64,000 bases of DNA from Microbispora sp. NBC_01189 (lineage in GTDB: Bacteria; Actinomycetota; Actinomycetes; Streptosporangiales; Streptosporangiaceae): the NCBI RefSeq assembly GCF_036010665.1, contig NZ_CP108581.1, forward strand, positions 69,501 through 133,500, written 5' to 3'. The position numbers and the translations under genes were made by a program. The notes under the pieces were generated by a model. It did no database searches. It was not told where the DNA came from and saw nothing but the letters and a program-made list of their open reading frames with translations. Positions 1 to 9,932 of this stretch are shown here, in pieces. Numbering within the stretch: position 1 is the stretch's first letter; each line of letters opens with the position of its first letter.

Positions 1-1356
1 GGCAGCTTCTACCCGGTGCTCGCCACAGCGCCCGGCGTCGGCACGCTGGAGCTCCTGGAGATCGTCACGCAGGGCTTCCCCTCGCCCCTGGAGCACCCGA
101 TGCCGCACGTCACCGGGATCGACGGCAAGCCCTGCAAGGAGATCACCGCCGACCCGGACGGCCCGCTGGTGGCGGAGGTCGTCAAGACGACCAGCGATCC
201 GTACGTCGGGCGGATCAGCCTGGTCCGGGTCTTCTCCGGCACGCTGCGGCCCGACATGACGGTCCACGTCTCCGGCCACGGCCTGGCCGACCGGGGCCAC
301 GAGGACCACGACGTCGACGAGCGGGTGGGCGCGCTGTCCTCACCCCTCGGCAAACTGCAGCGGACGGTGGGCAAGTGCGTCGCCGGCGACGTCTGCGCGG
401 TCGCCAAGCTGTCGCGTACGGAGACCGGCGACACGCTCTCCGGCAAGGACGAGCCGCTGCTGGTCGAGGCGTGGACCATGCCCGACCCGCTGCTACCGGT
501 CGCGATCCGGGCGAGGTCGAAGGCCGACGAGGACAAGCTGAGCCAGGCCCTCGGCCGTCTCGTCGCCGAGGACCCGACGCTGCGGCTGGAGAACAACGCC
601 GAGACCCGTCAGCTCGTGCTGTGGTGCATGGGCGAGGCGCACTCCGACGTCCTGCTCGACCGCCTGGCCAAGCGGCACGGCGTGGAGGTCGAGAAGGTCG
701 GCCTGCGGGTGCCGCTGCGCGAGACGTTCGGCGGCCGGGCGCAGGCCATGGGGCGCAACGTCAAGCAGACCGGCGGCCACGGGCAGTACGCCGTCTGCCA
801 CATCGAGGTCGAGCCGCTGCCGTCGGGCGGCGGGTTCGAGTTCGTCGACAAGATCGTGGGCGGGGTGGTCCCGCGGCAGTTCATCCCGTCGGTCGAGAAG
901 GGCGTGCGGGCGCAGATGGAACGCGGGGTCGTCGCCGGCTACCCGATGGTCGACATCCGCGTCACGCTCTACGACGGCAAGGCCCACTCGGTCGACTCCT
1001 CCGACATGGCCTTCCAGATCGCCGGCCAGCTCGCGCTCAGGGAGGCCGCGGCCAAGGTGGCCACGCACCTGCTCGAACCCGTGGACGAGGTCGCGGTGCT
1101 GGTGCCCGACGACTACGTCGGCGCCGTGATGTCCGATCTGTCCTCCCGCCGGGGCAGGGTGCTCGGCACCGAGCCGGTCGGCACGGGCCGCACGCTGGTG
1201 CGCGCCGAGGCCCCGCAGCTGGAGATCACCCGGTACGCCGTCGACCTGCGCTCGCTGTCCCACGGGACGGGCACGTTCACCCGTTCCTTCCTGCGGTACG
1301 AGCCGCTGCCCGCGCACCTGGTCGACAAGGTGGCCGGGGCGGGCGAGCACGACTAG
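1..1356 (+). CDS. Elongation factor G-like protein (EF-G2 type), 5' partial
   Basis: The C-terminal 451 residues of an EF-G-like translational GTPase; the reading frame is open from base 1, so the G domain lies outside the window. What remains covers domain II, domain III, domain IV beginning near VPLRETFGG with the KQTGGHGQYA stretch typical of EF-G domain IV, and domain V ending in SLSHGTGTFTRSF. Actinobacteria often carry such a second EF-G (MSMEG_6535/Rv0120c type) beside canonical fusA. That group lacks a proven role in normal translocation, so the precise function is open. I assign it to EF-G2 rather than FusA because there is no ribosomal-protein operon context and the domain IV loop is divergent. 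Confidence 0.88.
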   Translation, partial: GSFYPVLATAPGVGTLELLEIVTQGFPSPLEHPMPHVTGIDGKPCKEITADPDGPLVAEVVKTTSDPYVGRISLVRVFSGTLRPDMTVHVSGHGLADRGHEDHDVDERVGALSSPLGKLQRTVGKCVAGDVCAVAKLSRTETGDTLSGKDEPLLVEAWTMPDPLLPVAIRARSKADEDKLSQALGRLVAEDPTLRLENNAETRQLVLWCMGEAHSDVLLDRLAKRHGVEVEKVGLRVPLRETFGGRAQAMGRNVKQTGGHGQYAVCHIEVEPLPSGGGFEFVDKIVGGVVPRQFIPSVEKGVRAQMERGVVAGYPMVDIRVTLYDGKAHSVDSSDMAFQIAGQLALREAAAKVATHLLEPVDEVAVLVPDDYVGAVMSDLSSRRGRVLGTEPVGTGRTLVRAEAPQLEITRYAVDLRSLSHGTGTFTRSFLRYEPLPAHLVDKVAGAGEHD

Positions 1357-1745
1357 GCCCGTACCGGACGGCGCTCCGGCGACAACCGGACGGCGCTCCG
1401 ACGAGATCACATAGGGACGCCCGGCGGCACGCCTCCCGCCGCCGGGCTCCCGCCCCGCCCGAACCGGCGCGAGGCGTACGGATGTCACCAATCCGCCTCA
1501 GAACCATTCCCCCGCGTCCCGGCGGCCCCTCGCCGGGCCGGGACGGGCCGCGTCCCCGCCGGACGGGCCGTTCGCGCAGCTCATCCGAGCCGCCGGGTTT
1601 GGCCGTACGGCCCCTCGGGGAGCCTCACGACGTGTCCCGCGTCACATCCGCATCACAAGTGCGTTTCTTTTTTTCTGGCTAAACCGCTCTTATGCCGATG
1701 TAAGACTGGTCGCCGGACTTACCGGCAAATCGGAGGGGCAGCCAC
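1357..1745. other. Intergenic gap with candidate promoter for the GHL10 gene
   Basis: No gene is seen in these 389 bases. Just after the EF-G stop there is a direct repeat, CCGGACGGCGCTCCG, twice (from about 1366 and 1386). The last 120 bases drop in GC, with a T-rich run near 1665-1680 (TTTCTTTTTTTCTGG) followed by TTATGC and TGTAAGACT. This is the most likely promoter area for the downstream gene. The ribosome-binding sequence GGAGGGG lies just upstream of the GTG at 1746. Confidence 0.5.
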
Positions 1746-3341
1746 GTGACCGAGCGGAGACAGGTCGTCCGCCCGTTGATCGCCACCACCGTCATCGCCG
1801 CCGCCGCGATCGGCGCCGCCTACACGTTCGGCCCCGGGGCCCAGGCCGAGAAGATCGGCAACACGGCGAACGCGAAGGACGCGCGGAACCAGGTGGTGAA
1901 GGCGGAGACGCTGACGGCGACGGGCGCCTGCGCGACCAGCGCGAAATATCCCAAGCGCCAGCTCCGCGGTGTCTGGATCGCGACCGTGCACAACGTCGAC
2001 TGGCCGTCCAAGCCTGGGCTGTCGCCCGACCGGCAGCGGGCCGAGTATCTGCGGATCCTCGACAACGCGGTGGAGCGCCGGCTGAACGCGGTGTTCTTCC
2101 AGGTGCGTCCCGCCTCGGACGCGATCTACCGCTCGTCGCTGGAGCCCTGGTCGCAGTGGCTGACCGGCACGGCCGGCCGGGACCCGGGCTGGGACCCGCT
2201 GCCGTTCCTCGTGGAGGAGGCCCACAAGAGGGGGCTGCAGTTCCACGCGTGGTTCAACCCCTACCGTGCGGCCGACTCGGCCACCGCGAAGCTGCCCGCA
2301 GGGCACCCGGCGCGGCTGCACCCCGACTGGGTCGTCAAGCACGAGGGCAAGCTCTACTACAACCCCGGGCTGCCCGAGGTGCGCGACTGGGTGACCAAGG
2401 TCGTGACGGACGTCGTGCAGCGCTACGACGTCGACGGCGTCCACTTCGACGACTACTTCTACCCCTACCCGGGCCGGGGCACGAGGTTCGCCGACCAGGC
2501 GGCGTACAAGAAGTACGGCAAGGGCCTCAGCCTGGCCGACTGGCGGCGGCGCAACGTCAACGACCTCGTCGCCCAGATCTCGGGCGCGGTCCACGCGGCG
2601 AGGCCGTACGCCGTGTTCGGGATCAGCCCCTTCGGCATCTGGCGCAACAAGGCCGAGGACCCGGCGGGCTCGGCCACCAAGGGCATGTCGGCCTACGACT
2701 CGATCTACGCGGACGCGAAGGCGTGGATCAAGAAGGGCTCCGTCGACTACGTGATGCCCCAGCTCTACTGGCCCCGGGGCTTCGCCGCCGCCGACTACAC
2801 CGTCCTCGCCAAGTGGTGGGCCGACGCGGTGAAGGGCACCGGCGTCGACCTCTACATCGGCCAGGCGCTCTACCGGGTCGGCGCCACCGACACCCCGGCC
2901 TGGACCAAGGCCGGTGAGCTGCCCGCGCACCTCACGCTGAACCGCAGGCACCCGGAGATCTCCGGCGACGTGTACTTCAGCGCCGCCCAGCTCGCGCGCA
3001 ATCCCCTGGGCGTGCTCGACCGGATCGTGCGGGAGCACTACACGCGGCCCGCGCTGCCACCGGCGCTCAGGGCGGGGTCCACCCCCGCGCCGGTCGCGCC
3101 GCGCGGGGTGAAGGCCGCCTCCGGGACGCTGACGTGGCAGGCCCAGCCAGGCGCGCAGGCGTACGCGGTGTACCGGGTGACCGGCAAGGACGCCTCCTGC
3201 GCCACGGCCGACGCGCGCAACCTGCTCGCCGTCGTGCCGGCCTCCGCCGCGCCGCAGTACGCCGCGGCGGGCTCCGGCGCCTACTACGTCACCACGCTCG
3301 ACCGCCTCGGCAACGAGAGCGCCGCCACCCCGGCGATCTGA
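1746..3341 (+). CDS. Secreted glycoside hydrolase-like protein, GHL10 family (DUF187)
   Basis: A 531-residue exported protein. An N-terminal hydrophobic segment (residues about 9-30) follows basic residues, so it is secreted or anchored. The GHL10 (YngK-like) domain spans about 70-410, recognised by QLRGVWIATVHNVDW near the start, FFQVRPASDAIYRS, HAWFNPYR, DGVHFDDYFYPYPG and YVMPQLYWPRG. The paired acidic residues in VHFDDY sit where a TIM-barrel catalytic acid would be expected. Residues about 440-531 look like a fibronectin-type or carbohydrate-binding tail. Family members are thought to act on cell-wall or extracellular polysaccharide, but no substrate can be named. GTG start at 1746 has a clear GGAGGGG ribosome-binding site. 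Confidence 0.87.
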   Translation: MTERRQVVRPLIATTVIAAAAIGAAYTFGPGAQAEKIGNTANAKDARNQVVKAETLTATGACATSAKYPKRQLRGVWIATVHNVDWPSKPGLSPDRQRAEYLRILDNAVERRLNAVFFQVRPASDAIYRSSLEPWSQWLTGTAGRDPGWDPLPFLVEEAHKRGLQFHAWFNPYRAADSATAKLPAGHPARLHPDWVVKHEGKLYYNPGLPEVRDWVTKVVTDVVQRYDVDGVHFDDYFYPYPGRGTRFADQAAYKKYGKGLSLADWRRRNVNDLVAQISGAVHAARPYAVFGISPFGIWRNKAEDPAGSATKGMSAYDSIYADAKAWIKKGSVDYVMPQLYWPRGFAAADYTVLAKWWADAVKGTGVDLYIGQALYRVGATDTPAWTKAGELPAHLTLNRRHPEISGDVYFSAAQLARNPLGVLDRIVREHYTRPALPPALRAGSTPAPVAPRGVKAASGTLTWQAQPGAQAYAVYRVTGKDASCATADARNLLAVVPASAAPQYAAAGSGAYYVTTLDRLGNESAATPAI

Positions 3342-3438
3342 CCCACCGGGACGGGCCGAGTCGCTGCGCGGGCGTCCAGGGGTCCGGTAGCGTGGTCGCG
3401 AGTTTTCCCAAGATCATGTAGGGGCCTGGGGGTCGCCG

Positions 3439-5730
3439 GTGAGTGGCACGTGGGTGAGACGCGCGCTCGTCGCCGTCGTGTTCGGCGTGTCGGTCGTGAC
3501 CCTCGCGCCCGCGGCGGCCGCGTCCGCCGGGCTCGCGGCCGTACCCGACCAGAGGCCGGATCAGAGGCCCGATCAGAGACCGGCCCAGTGGCCCGGCCAG
3601 CGCGGGACGGCGGCCGGCGAGCGGGTGGTGCTGGTCGGGATCCCCGGTCTGATGTGGAGCGACGTCACGCCGGAGGACACGCCCGCCCTGTGGCGGCTCG
3701 CCGGTGAGTCCGCCGTCGGCTCCCTGTCGGCCCGGACCGTGCGCAAGGACGGCACCTGCCCCTACGACGGATGGCTCACGGTCTCGGCCGGGGTGAGATC
3801 GGCGGTGGGGGGACGCTGCGGCATGGCGCCCACGCCCGGGGCGAGCGGCCAGGGCGCGGTGGTCCCCCAGTTCTCCTGGCTGTGGGAGGTGCGCGAGCAG
3901 GACGACGCCGGAACCCTCGGCCAGGCCCTGCACACGGCCGGGCGGACCACGATGGCCGTCGGCCCGGGCGCGGCGCTCGCGCTGGCCGACCGCGCCGGGC
4001 GCGTGGACGTTTACGCCGCCGACACCGGGCGGGCCGCGGAGCTGACCCGGGCGGACGTCGTCGCGGTGGAGATCCCCGACCTGATCGCGCCCTACATCTC
4101 GGCCGACCGGCTGAGCGAGGTGCCGGAGGCGGTGTCTCCCCAGGCGCGCCGGGCGGCGGCGCGGGCGGCCGACGCGAGGCTCGGCTCGGTCCTGCCCCGC
4201 CTGGGGCGGGCGACGGTGCTGGTGGCGGGCATCGGGGATCACGGGCCGGTTCCGCACCTGCGGGTGGCGATGCTGCGCGACCCGGACACAACCGGCCCTG
4301 CCACGACCAGCCCGGACACGACCAGCCCGGGCAGCGCGGGCGCGGCCGGGCCGGGACGCACGCTCGGCGCCAGGTCCACCCACCGAGACGACATGATCAT
4401 CCTGCCGGACCTCACCGCCACGGTCCTCGCCCTGGCCGGGGTCGCCGCTCCCGCGAACGTCGTCGGCGTCCCGGTCGAGACGCACGGGACGAGCAGCGGG
4501 ACGACCGGCGCGACCGGCGGGAGTCTCGCCGAGGGCGTGGCGGCCCTGCGGACCGCCGACGTGGCCGGGCAGACGATCAGGAACACCACCGGCGTCTTCT
4601 TCACCACCCTCGCCGTGCTCCAGGTGCTGTTCTATCTGACCGCGTTCCTGTTGCTGCGCCGCCGCGAACGGCTGCCGGCCGTACGGTCCGCGGCCGTGGC
4701 GCTGGCGGCGATCCCCGCCTCGACCTATCTCGTCAACCTCCTCCCGTGGGCCCGTACGGCGCAGCCGGTGCTCACGCTCTTCGCCTCGATCGCGGCCATC
4801 GCGGCGGCGCTGACTTTGGCGGCCCTCGCCGGGCCGTGGCGGCGCGGCGTGCTCGGACCCCTGACCGTGATCGCCGCGGTCACCGCGGCCGTGCTGCTCG
4901 GCGACCTGCTGACCGGCACACCCCTGCAGCTCAACAGCCTGATGGGCTACACGGGAGTGGTCGGCGCCCGTTACTACGGCCTGGGCAACATCCCCTTCGC
5001 GTTGCTGGCCACGGCCGTGCTGCTTGTGACCACCGCCGCCGCGGACCGGCTGGTGCGGTCGGGCCGCAAGGGCGTCGCGGTGGCCCTGATCGCCGTGCTC
5101 GGGGCCTTCGCGATGCTGCTCGACGGCTGGCCCGGCGTGGGCAGCGACTTCGGCGGCGTGATCGCCTTCGTCCCCGGCATCGCGGTCACCGCGATGCTCG
5201 TCGCGGGCAAGCGGGTGTCGGTCGTCAAGCTGGGCGCGTTCTGCGCGGCGGGCGGCGTGCTGGTGATGGCGATCGCCTACCTCGACTACCTGCGTCCCCC
5301 GGCCAGCCAGACACATCTCGGGCGGTTCGCCGGGCAGGTCGCCGACGGCACGTTCCTGCCGGTGATCTCCCGCAAGCTCGGGGCGATGCTCGCCACGCTG
5401 CTCAGCCCCAACCTGATGCCGGTGGTGATCGCCGCCTTCGCGTTCCTCGTCTTCGCGCTGCTGCGGCCCGGCACGGCCAGCGCCGGGGTGCTGCCGATCG
5501 CCTTCGAGCGGGCGCCCACGCTCAAGGCGGGCCTGCTCGGCGCGCTCGTGAGCGGGGTGGTCGGCATGCTCGTCAACGACTCCGGGGCCGCCGTGCTGTC
5601 CATGGCCCTGGCCCTGGCCGTGCCGCTTGTGCTCAGCGCGGGGATCCGCGCCCTGCAGTACGGCGAGCCCGCCCCGGCCGCCGCCGCGCCGAGCCCCCCG
5701 ATGAGCCCCCCGGCGAGCCTGGCGGGCTGA
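3439..5730 (+). CDS. Large membrane protein with N-terminal extracytoplasmic phosphatase-like domain
   Basis: 763 residues, conserved in actinomycetes but without a firm function. Residues 1-30 form a signal peptide or first membrane helix. Residues about 35-50 carry a short DQRP repeat. An extracytoplasmic domain of about 330 residues follows; its layout (VLVGIPGLMWSDV, later ATVLVAGIGDHGP) recalls alkaline-phosphatase-superfamily domains without an obvious full metal site. From about residue 390 there are roughly ten membrane helices, including the LQLNSLMGYTGVVGARYYG loop. It probably works at the envelope. It is convergent with the HIT gene, 21 bases away. GTG start chosen because it precedes the signal peptide directly. 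Confidence 0.75.
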   Translation: MSGTWVRRALVAVVFGVSVVTLAPAAAASAGLAAVPDQRPDQRPDQRPAQWPGQRGTAAGERVVLVGIPGLMWSDVTPEDTPALWRLAGESAVGSLSARTVRKDGTCPYDGWLTVSAGVRSAVGGRCGMAPTPGASGQGAVVPQFSWLWEVREQDDAGTLGQALHTAGRTTMAVGPGAALALADRAGRVDVYAADTGRAAELTRADVVAVEIPDLIAPYISADRLSEVPEAVSPQARRAAARAADARLGSVLPRLGRATVLVAGIGDHGPVPHLRVAMLRDPDTTGPATTSPDTTSPGSAGAAGPGRTLGARSTHRDDMIILPDLTATVLALAGVAAPANVVGVPVETHGTSSGTTGATGGSLAEGVAALRTADVAGQTIRNTTGVFFTTLAVLQVLFYLTAFLLLRRRERLPAVRSAAVALAAIPASTYLVNLLPWARTAQPVLTLFASIAAIAAALTLAALAGPWRRGVLGPLTVIAAVTAAVLLGDLLTGTPLQLNSLMGYTGVVGARYYGLGNIPFALLATAVLLVTTAAADRLVRSGRKGVAVALIAVLGAFAMLLDGWPGVGSDFGGVIAFVPGIAVTAMLVAGKRVSVVKLGAFCAAGGVLVMAIAYLDYLRPPASQTHLGRFAGQVADGTFLPVISRKLGAMLATLLSPNLMPVVIAAFAFLVFALLRPGTASAGVLPIAFERAPTLKAGLLGALVSGVVGMLVNDSGAAVLSMALALAVPLVLSAGIRALQYGEPAPAAAAPSPPMSPPASLAG

Positions 5731-5751
5731 GCCTCCGTGGCCGGGGCGTGG

Positions 5752-6303
5752 TCAGGAGGCGGCGGGCCAGGCGCCGGCGAGCAGGTCGCGGGTGTCGCGC
5801 AGAAGCTGCGGCAGGACCCTGGTGTGCCCGACCACCGGCATGAAGTTGGTGTCGCCGCCCCACCGGGGCACGACGTGCTGGTGGAGGTGGGCGGCGATGC
5901 CCGCGCCCGCGACGCCGCCGAGGTTCATGCCGACGTTGAAGCCCTGCGCGCCGCTCGCCTTGCGCAGCGCCTGCGTGGCGCGCTTGGTGAACTCGGCGAG
6001 CTCGGCGGTCTCGGGCCCGTCGAGGTCGGCGTAGTCCGACACGTGCCGGTACGGGCAGACCATCAGGTGGCCGGAGTTGTAGGGGTAGAGGTTGAGCACG
6101 GCGAACACGGCCGATCCCCGGGCCACGATCAGCCCGTCCTCGTCGGAGAGCCTGGGGATCTCGCAGAACGGGCAGCCGTCGTCCGCGCCGGACCCGGTGG
6201 GCTTGTTCTCGCCCTTGATGTAGGCCATCCGGTGCGGAGTCCACAGGCGCTGGAAGTCGTCGGGAACCCCGGCGCCGGCCTGCTCGATCGGCTCTGAATC
6301 CAC
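5752..6303 (-). CDS. HIT family protein (Ap4A phosphorylase-like)
   Basis: 183 residues with the histidine-triad motif HLHQH at residues 139-143 followed by VVP, giving nucleotide-monophosphate transferase or hydrolase activity in this superfamily. A CPFC pair at 44-47 resembles the zinc site of the actinobacterial branch, and NLYPYNSGHLMV is the usual core. The gene lies directly downstream of thrS, 50 bases apart on the same strand. That thrS-HIT order is common in actinobacteria and suggests cleanup of diadenosine polyphosphates or aminoacyl-adenylates, though this is an inference. GTG at 6303 is preceded by GGAGGGAAG. Longer open frames upstream run through thrS on the same strand and are not coding. 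Confidence 0.92.
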   Translation of the reverse strand: MDSEPIEQAGAGVPDDFQRLWTPHRMAYIKGENKPTGSGADDGCPFCEIPRLSDEDGLIVARGSAVFAVLNLYPYNSGHLMVCPYRHVSDYADLDGPETAELAEFTKRATQALRKASGAQGFNVGMNLGGVAGAGIAAHLHQHVVPRWGGDTNFMPVVGHTRVLPQLLRDTRDLLAGAWPAAS

Positions 6304-6353
6304 GGTCGTCGCTTCCCTCCGGTCCGGTCCTGCCCGCCACGCCGCCGACGGCG

Positions 6354-8330
6354 TCAGGCCTGGACGCGGCGGCGGACCGCGTCGACGATCTCGTCGATCG
6401 CCTGGTCGACCGGCACGCCGTTCTTCTGCTCGCCGCTCCGGTAGCGGAAGGAGACCGCGCCGGCCGCGATGTCGTCGTCGCCCGCGAGCAGCATGTACGG
6501 CACCTTGGCCTTCTGCGCGTTGCGGATCTTCTTCTGCATGCGGTCGTCGCTCTCGTCGACCTCGACCCGGATGCCCTGCTCGCGCAGCCTCTTGGCGACG
6601 TCCTGGAGGTACGGCGCGTGGGCGTCGGCGATCGGGATGCCGACGACCTGCACCGGGGCCAGCCACGCGGGGAAGGCCCCCGCGTAGTGCTCGACCAGCA
6701 CGCCGAAGAACCGCTCGATCGACCCGAACAGCGCCCGGTGGATCATGACCGGCCGCTTCCGGGTGCCGTCGGCGGCCTGATACTCCAGCCCGAAGAGCTC
6801 GGGCAGGTTGAAGTCGAGCTGGATGGTCGACATCTGCCACGACCGGCCGATGGCGTCCCGGGCCTGCACCGAGATCTTCGGGCCGTAGAAGGCGGCGCCG
6901 GCCGGGTCGAGGACCAGCTCCAGCTTCTCGGACTCGGCCACCTCCCGCAGGGTCTCGGTCGCCTGCTCCCACGTCTCGTCGTCGCCGACGGACTTCTCCG
7001 GGTTCCTGGTGGACAGCTCCAGGTAGAAGTCCTCCAGGCCGTAGTCGCGCAGCAAATCGAGCACGAACCGCAGCAGCGACTTCAGCTCGTCGCGCATCTG
7101 CTCCTGGGTGCAGTAGATGTGCGCGTCGTCCTGGGTCAGGCCGCGTACGCGGGTCAGGCCGTGGATCACGCCTGACTTCTCGTACCGGTAGACCGTGCCG
7201 AACTCGAACAGCCGCAGCGGCAGCTCACGGTAGGAGCGCCCGCGCGCCCGGAAGATCAGGTTGTGCATCGGGCAGTTCATCGGCTTGAGGTAGTAACGCG
7301 CCCCCTCCAGCTCCATGGGAGGGAACATGCCGTCGGCGTACCAGTCGAGGTGCCCGGAGATCTTGTAGAGGTTGTCCTTGGTGATGTGCGGGGTGTTGAC
7401 GAAGGAGTAGCCCGCCTCCTCGTGCCGGCGGCGCGAGTAGTCCTCCATCACCCGGCGGATCACCCCGCCCTTGGGATGGAAGACCGGCAGCCCCGAGCCC
7501 AGCTCGTCGGGGAACGAGAACAGGTCGAGCTCGGCGCCGAGCTTGCGGTGGTCGCGCTTCTCGGCCTCCTCCAGCAGGCGCAGGTAGTCGTCCTGCCGCT
7601 CGCGGGTCTCCCAGGCGGTGCCGTAGATCCGCTGGAGCTGCGGGTTCTTCTCGCTGCCCCGCCAGTAGGCGCCGCCGGACCGCATGAGCTTGAACGCCGG
7701 GATGACCCGGGTGCTGGGCAGGTGGGGCCCGCGGCACAGGTCCTTCCAGCACAGCTCGCCCGACTTGGGGTCGAGGTTGTCGTAGATGGTCAGCTGCCCG
7801 CCGCCCACCTCGACGTCCGCACCGTCGGCCGACTCGGCGGCGCCGCCCTTGAGCCCGATCAGCTCCAGCTTGTACGGCTCGCCGGCCAGCTCCTCGCGGG
7901 CCTCGTCGTCGCCGATCGGGCGCCGGCGGAAGGTCTGCCCCTGCTTGACGATCTCGCGCATCCGCTTCTCGACGCGCTTGAGGTCGTCGGGGGTGAACGG
8001 CTCGCGGACGTCGAAGTCGTAGTAGAAGCCGTTCTCCACCGGCGGGCCGATGCCGAGCCTCGCCTCGGGGAAGATCTCCTGCACGGCCTGGGCCATGACG
8101 TGCGCGGTCGAGTGGCGCAGGATCGCCCGCCCGTCGGGGCTGTCGATCGCGACCGGCTCGACCAGGTCGCCCTCGGCCACCTCGGCGGCGAGGTCGCGCA
8201 GCTCTCCGTTGATCCGGGCGGCGATCACCGACCGCCCGTCGGCGCCGAGCGCCTCCCCGGCCGTCGTGCCCGCCGCCACCACGCGCTCGGCTCCGGCGAG
8301 GGTGATGCGTATCTCAAGGGCGGCGGACAC
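6354..8330 (-). CDS. thrS: Threonyl-tRNA synthetase
   Basis: 658 residues, full length for the bacterial enzyme. Order: TGS domain (about 1-65), editing domain with [11 protein letters not shown] (the first pair of its catalytic or zinc-type histidines) to about 240, class II catalytic core with motif 2 around RYEKSG and [15 protein letters not shown], motif 3 in [17 protein letters not shown], and the anticodon-binding domain from about 555 to the end. It charges tRNA-Thr in the cytoplasm and is essential. The GTG start at 8330 is preceded by AGGAGCAACC. No T-box-like leader was identified in the 111 bases upstream, but that was judged by eye only. Confidence 0.98.
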   Translation of the reverse strand: MSAALEIRITLAGAERVVAAGTTAGEALGADGRSVIAARINGELRDLAAEVAEGDLVEPVAIDSPDGRAILRHSTAHVMAQAVQEIFPEARLGIGPPVENGFYYDFDVREPFTPDDLKRVEKRMREIVKQGQTFRRRPIGDDEAREELAGEPYKLELIGLKGGAAESADGADVEVGGGQLTIYDNLDPKSGELCWKDLCRGPHLPSTRVIPAFKLMRSGGAYWRGSEKNPQLQRIYGTAWETRERQDDYLRLLEEAEKRDHRKLGAELDLFSFPDELGSGLPVFHPKGGVIRRVMEDYSRRRHEEAGYSFVNTPHITKDNLYKISGHLDWYADGMFPPMELEGARYYLKPMNCPMHNLIFRARGRSYRELPLRLFEFGTVYRYEKSGVIHGLTRVRGLTQDDAHIYCTQEQMRDELKSLLRFVLDLLRDYGLEDFYLELSTRNPEKSVGDDETWEQATETLREVAESEKLELVLDPAGAAFYGPKISVQARDAIGRSWQMSTIQLDFNLPELFGLEYQAADGTRKRPVMIHRALFGSIERFFGVLVEHYAGAFPAWLAPVQVVGIPIADAHAPYLQDVAKRLREQGIRVEVDESDDRMQKKIRNAQKAKVPYMLLAGDDDIAAGAVSFRYRSGEQKNGVPVDQAIDEIVDAVRRRVQA

Positions 8331-8441
8331 GGTTGCTCCTTAGGACAGTGTCGATGTAGCGCGCACGCGGAGAGGCGGCGGCTCCGATGCCTCCGATGCT
8401 ACCGGTGCCGTCATCCCGATTTCTCGCGCCGGCTCCCCGGC

Positions 8442-9662
8442 TCACATGGCGAGCGGGTACCCCCGGGTGTCGAGGTCGAGCGCGAGCAGTTCCCGGCGGT
8501 CGTGGCCGGCGAAGGTCACCTGCGGCCAGTCGGCGAAGCGGCCGACGGTGGCGGAGGGGACGCAGTGTCCGGGGACGACGATCCGTTCCAGATGGGCCAG
8601 GTCCCGCCGCTGCCGCAGCAGGGCGGAGAAGTCGAACCGGTGGGCGTCGTTGACCTTCCACAGGTCGAGGGTGGCCAGCCTCGCGACGACCGGAGAGGCG
8701 CCCAGGGTCGTGGGATCCACGTGCGCCTCCCACAGGGCGAGGTGGCGCAGGGCGGGCAGGGAGAGGCCGGCCAGCAGGTCCAGCAGGGAGGGCGTGCGCG
8801 CGTCGTCGCCGTACGCCACGAGGGTGCGCAGCCGGGGCGCCCCGTCCCGGAGCAGCCCCGCCACCTGCCACGCCGGACACTCCAGTGCGCGCAGGCCGGG
8901 GTATCGCCCGGCGACCGGCGCTTCGGCGAGGTCGTCGCGCTGGCTCGGCAGGCACAGATGGCTGAGCCGGTCACCGGCGGAGTAGGAGCTCAGGACCGGG
9001 TCGAGCTGGGCGGTGCCGCCCCAGGTGCGGACCCGGAGCGAGCGCAGCCGGCTCATGTGTTCGCCGGCGAGCAGGCTCCGGAGCCGGTGCCGGCCCATGA
9101 GATCGATCCGCCAGGGCTCGCGCCCGGGGTCGAAGCCCAGCCGGCCCGGCGTCATGCCCTTGGCGGTGGCCAGCCCGTCGACGAGTGAGACCACATCGTG
9201 CCCGTCGACGTACGCGTGGATCGCGGGCCCGTCCGGGATCAGGAGGAGATGGTCGTCCAGCAGGCCGTAGAAGGACACCTGGGAGTCGATCGCCTCGATC
9301 GCCGCCCGCTCGGCGTCCCGTGCCGCCTGATCGTCCTCCCAGAGCCGCAGCGCCTGCGCCCTGATGAGCTCGCCCCGGGCGCCGCCGACCTTCGCGGCGA
9401 ACGCGAACGCGTATCCGGCGTCGTCCGCCGGGGTGCCGAGGACGCCGCGCGCGGCCTCCTGAGTGCGGGGGGAGTATCCGCCGGCGACGTATCGGTCCAC
9501 GGCCAGCTCGAAGTGCACGGCGGCGACGTCCTCGTCCACGTCGTCGATCAGCACCTCGGCCCGGCTGCCGTGACGCTCGCTGACCCGGGACCGCTGCCGT
9601 CGCAGCTCCACGCTCGTGCCGCGCGGACCGGCCAGCCACATGGTCACATCGGGAGACGTCAT
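8442..9662 (-). CDS. Leucine-rich-repeat-like protein with WGR-like N-terminus
   Basis: 406 residues, not assigned to a named family. Residues about 1-70 (MWLAGPRGTSVELRRQR... FELAVDRYVAGGY) resemble a degenerate WGR domain. The middle has an IPDGPAIHAYVDGHD stretch. From about 215 to the end there are recurring leucine-rich segments (LRSLRVRTW, LRALECPAW, LRTLVAYGD, LRHLALWEAHV, LATLDLWKV, LERIVVPGH) consistent with a small irregular LRR solenoid. WGR plus LRR proteins of this type occur in actinobacteria and planctomycetes with unknown roles, probably in protein binding. ATG at 9662 has no convincing ribosome-binding site; a longer frame starts at 9734. Confidence 0.62.
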   Translation of the reverse strand: MTSPDVTMWLAGPRGTSVELRRQRSRVSERHGSRAEVLIDDVDEDVAAVHFELAVDRYVAGGYSPRTQEAARGVLGTPADDAGYAFAFAAKVGGARGELIRAQALRLWEDDQAARDAERAAIEAIDSQVSFYGLLDDHLLLIPDGPAIHAYVDGHDVVSLVDGLATAKGMTPGRLGFDPGREPWRIDLMGRHRLRSLLAGEHMSRLRSLRVRTWGGTAQLDPVLSSYSAGDRLSHLCLPSQRDDLAEAPVAGRYPGLRALECPAWQVAGLLRDGAPRLRTLVAYGDDARTPSLLDLLAGLSLPALRHLALWEAHVDPTTLGASPVVARLATLDLWKVNDAHRFDFSALLRQRRDLAHLERIVVPGHCVPSATVGRFADWPQVTFAGHDRRELLALDLDTRGYPLAM

Positions 9663-9932
9663 GATGGGGATTGTCGCGCGGGAGATCGTGTGCCGGAACC
9701 GGACCGGCGCCCGGGCCTCCGGGCATCCGGGCATCCGGGTCAGTTCTGGGTCGTCGGACGGATGACGATCTCCCCGATCTCCACGTCACGCGGCTGTTCG
9801 ACGGCGAAGGCGGCGAGGATCCGCCCGCGGTGTTAACCGGTTGCCTGGCTTTGGTGCTGACGGGCAGGGTGTCGGCCACCGCCCCGTCCCCGACGCCGCG
9901 CGAGCGCTCTGCCATTGGAAAGGACCCAGAAG

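Noticed and set aside
3439..3760. DQRP repeat as a functional domain
   Set aside because: Only three or four copies in a linker just after the signal peptide; simple low-complexity sequence.
9663..9932. Protein-coding gene in the LRR-like/vgb gap
   Set aside because: Open frames here have poor third-position GC and no recognisable motif; the interval looks regulatory with short CCGGGCAT repeats.
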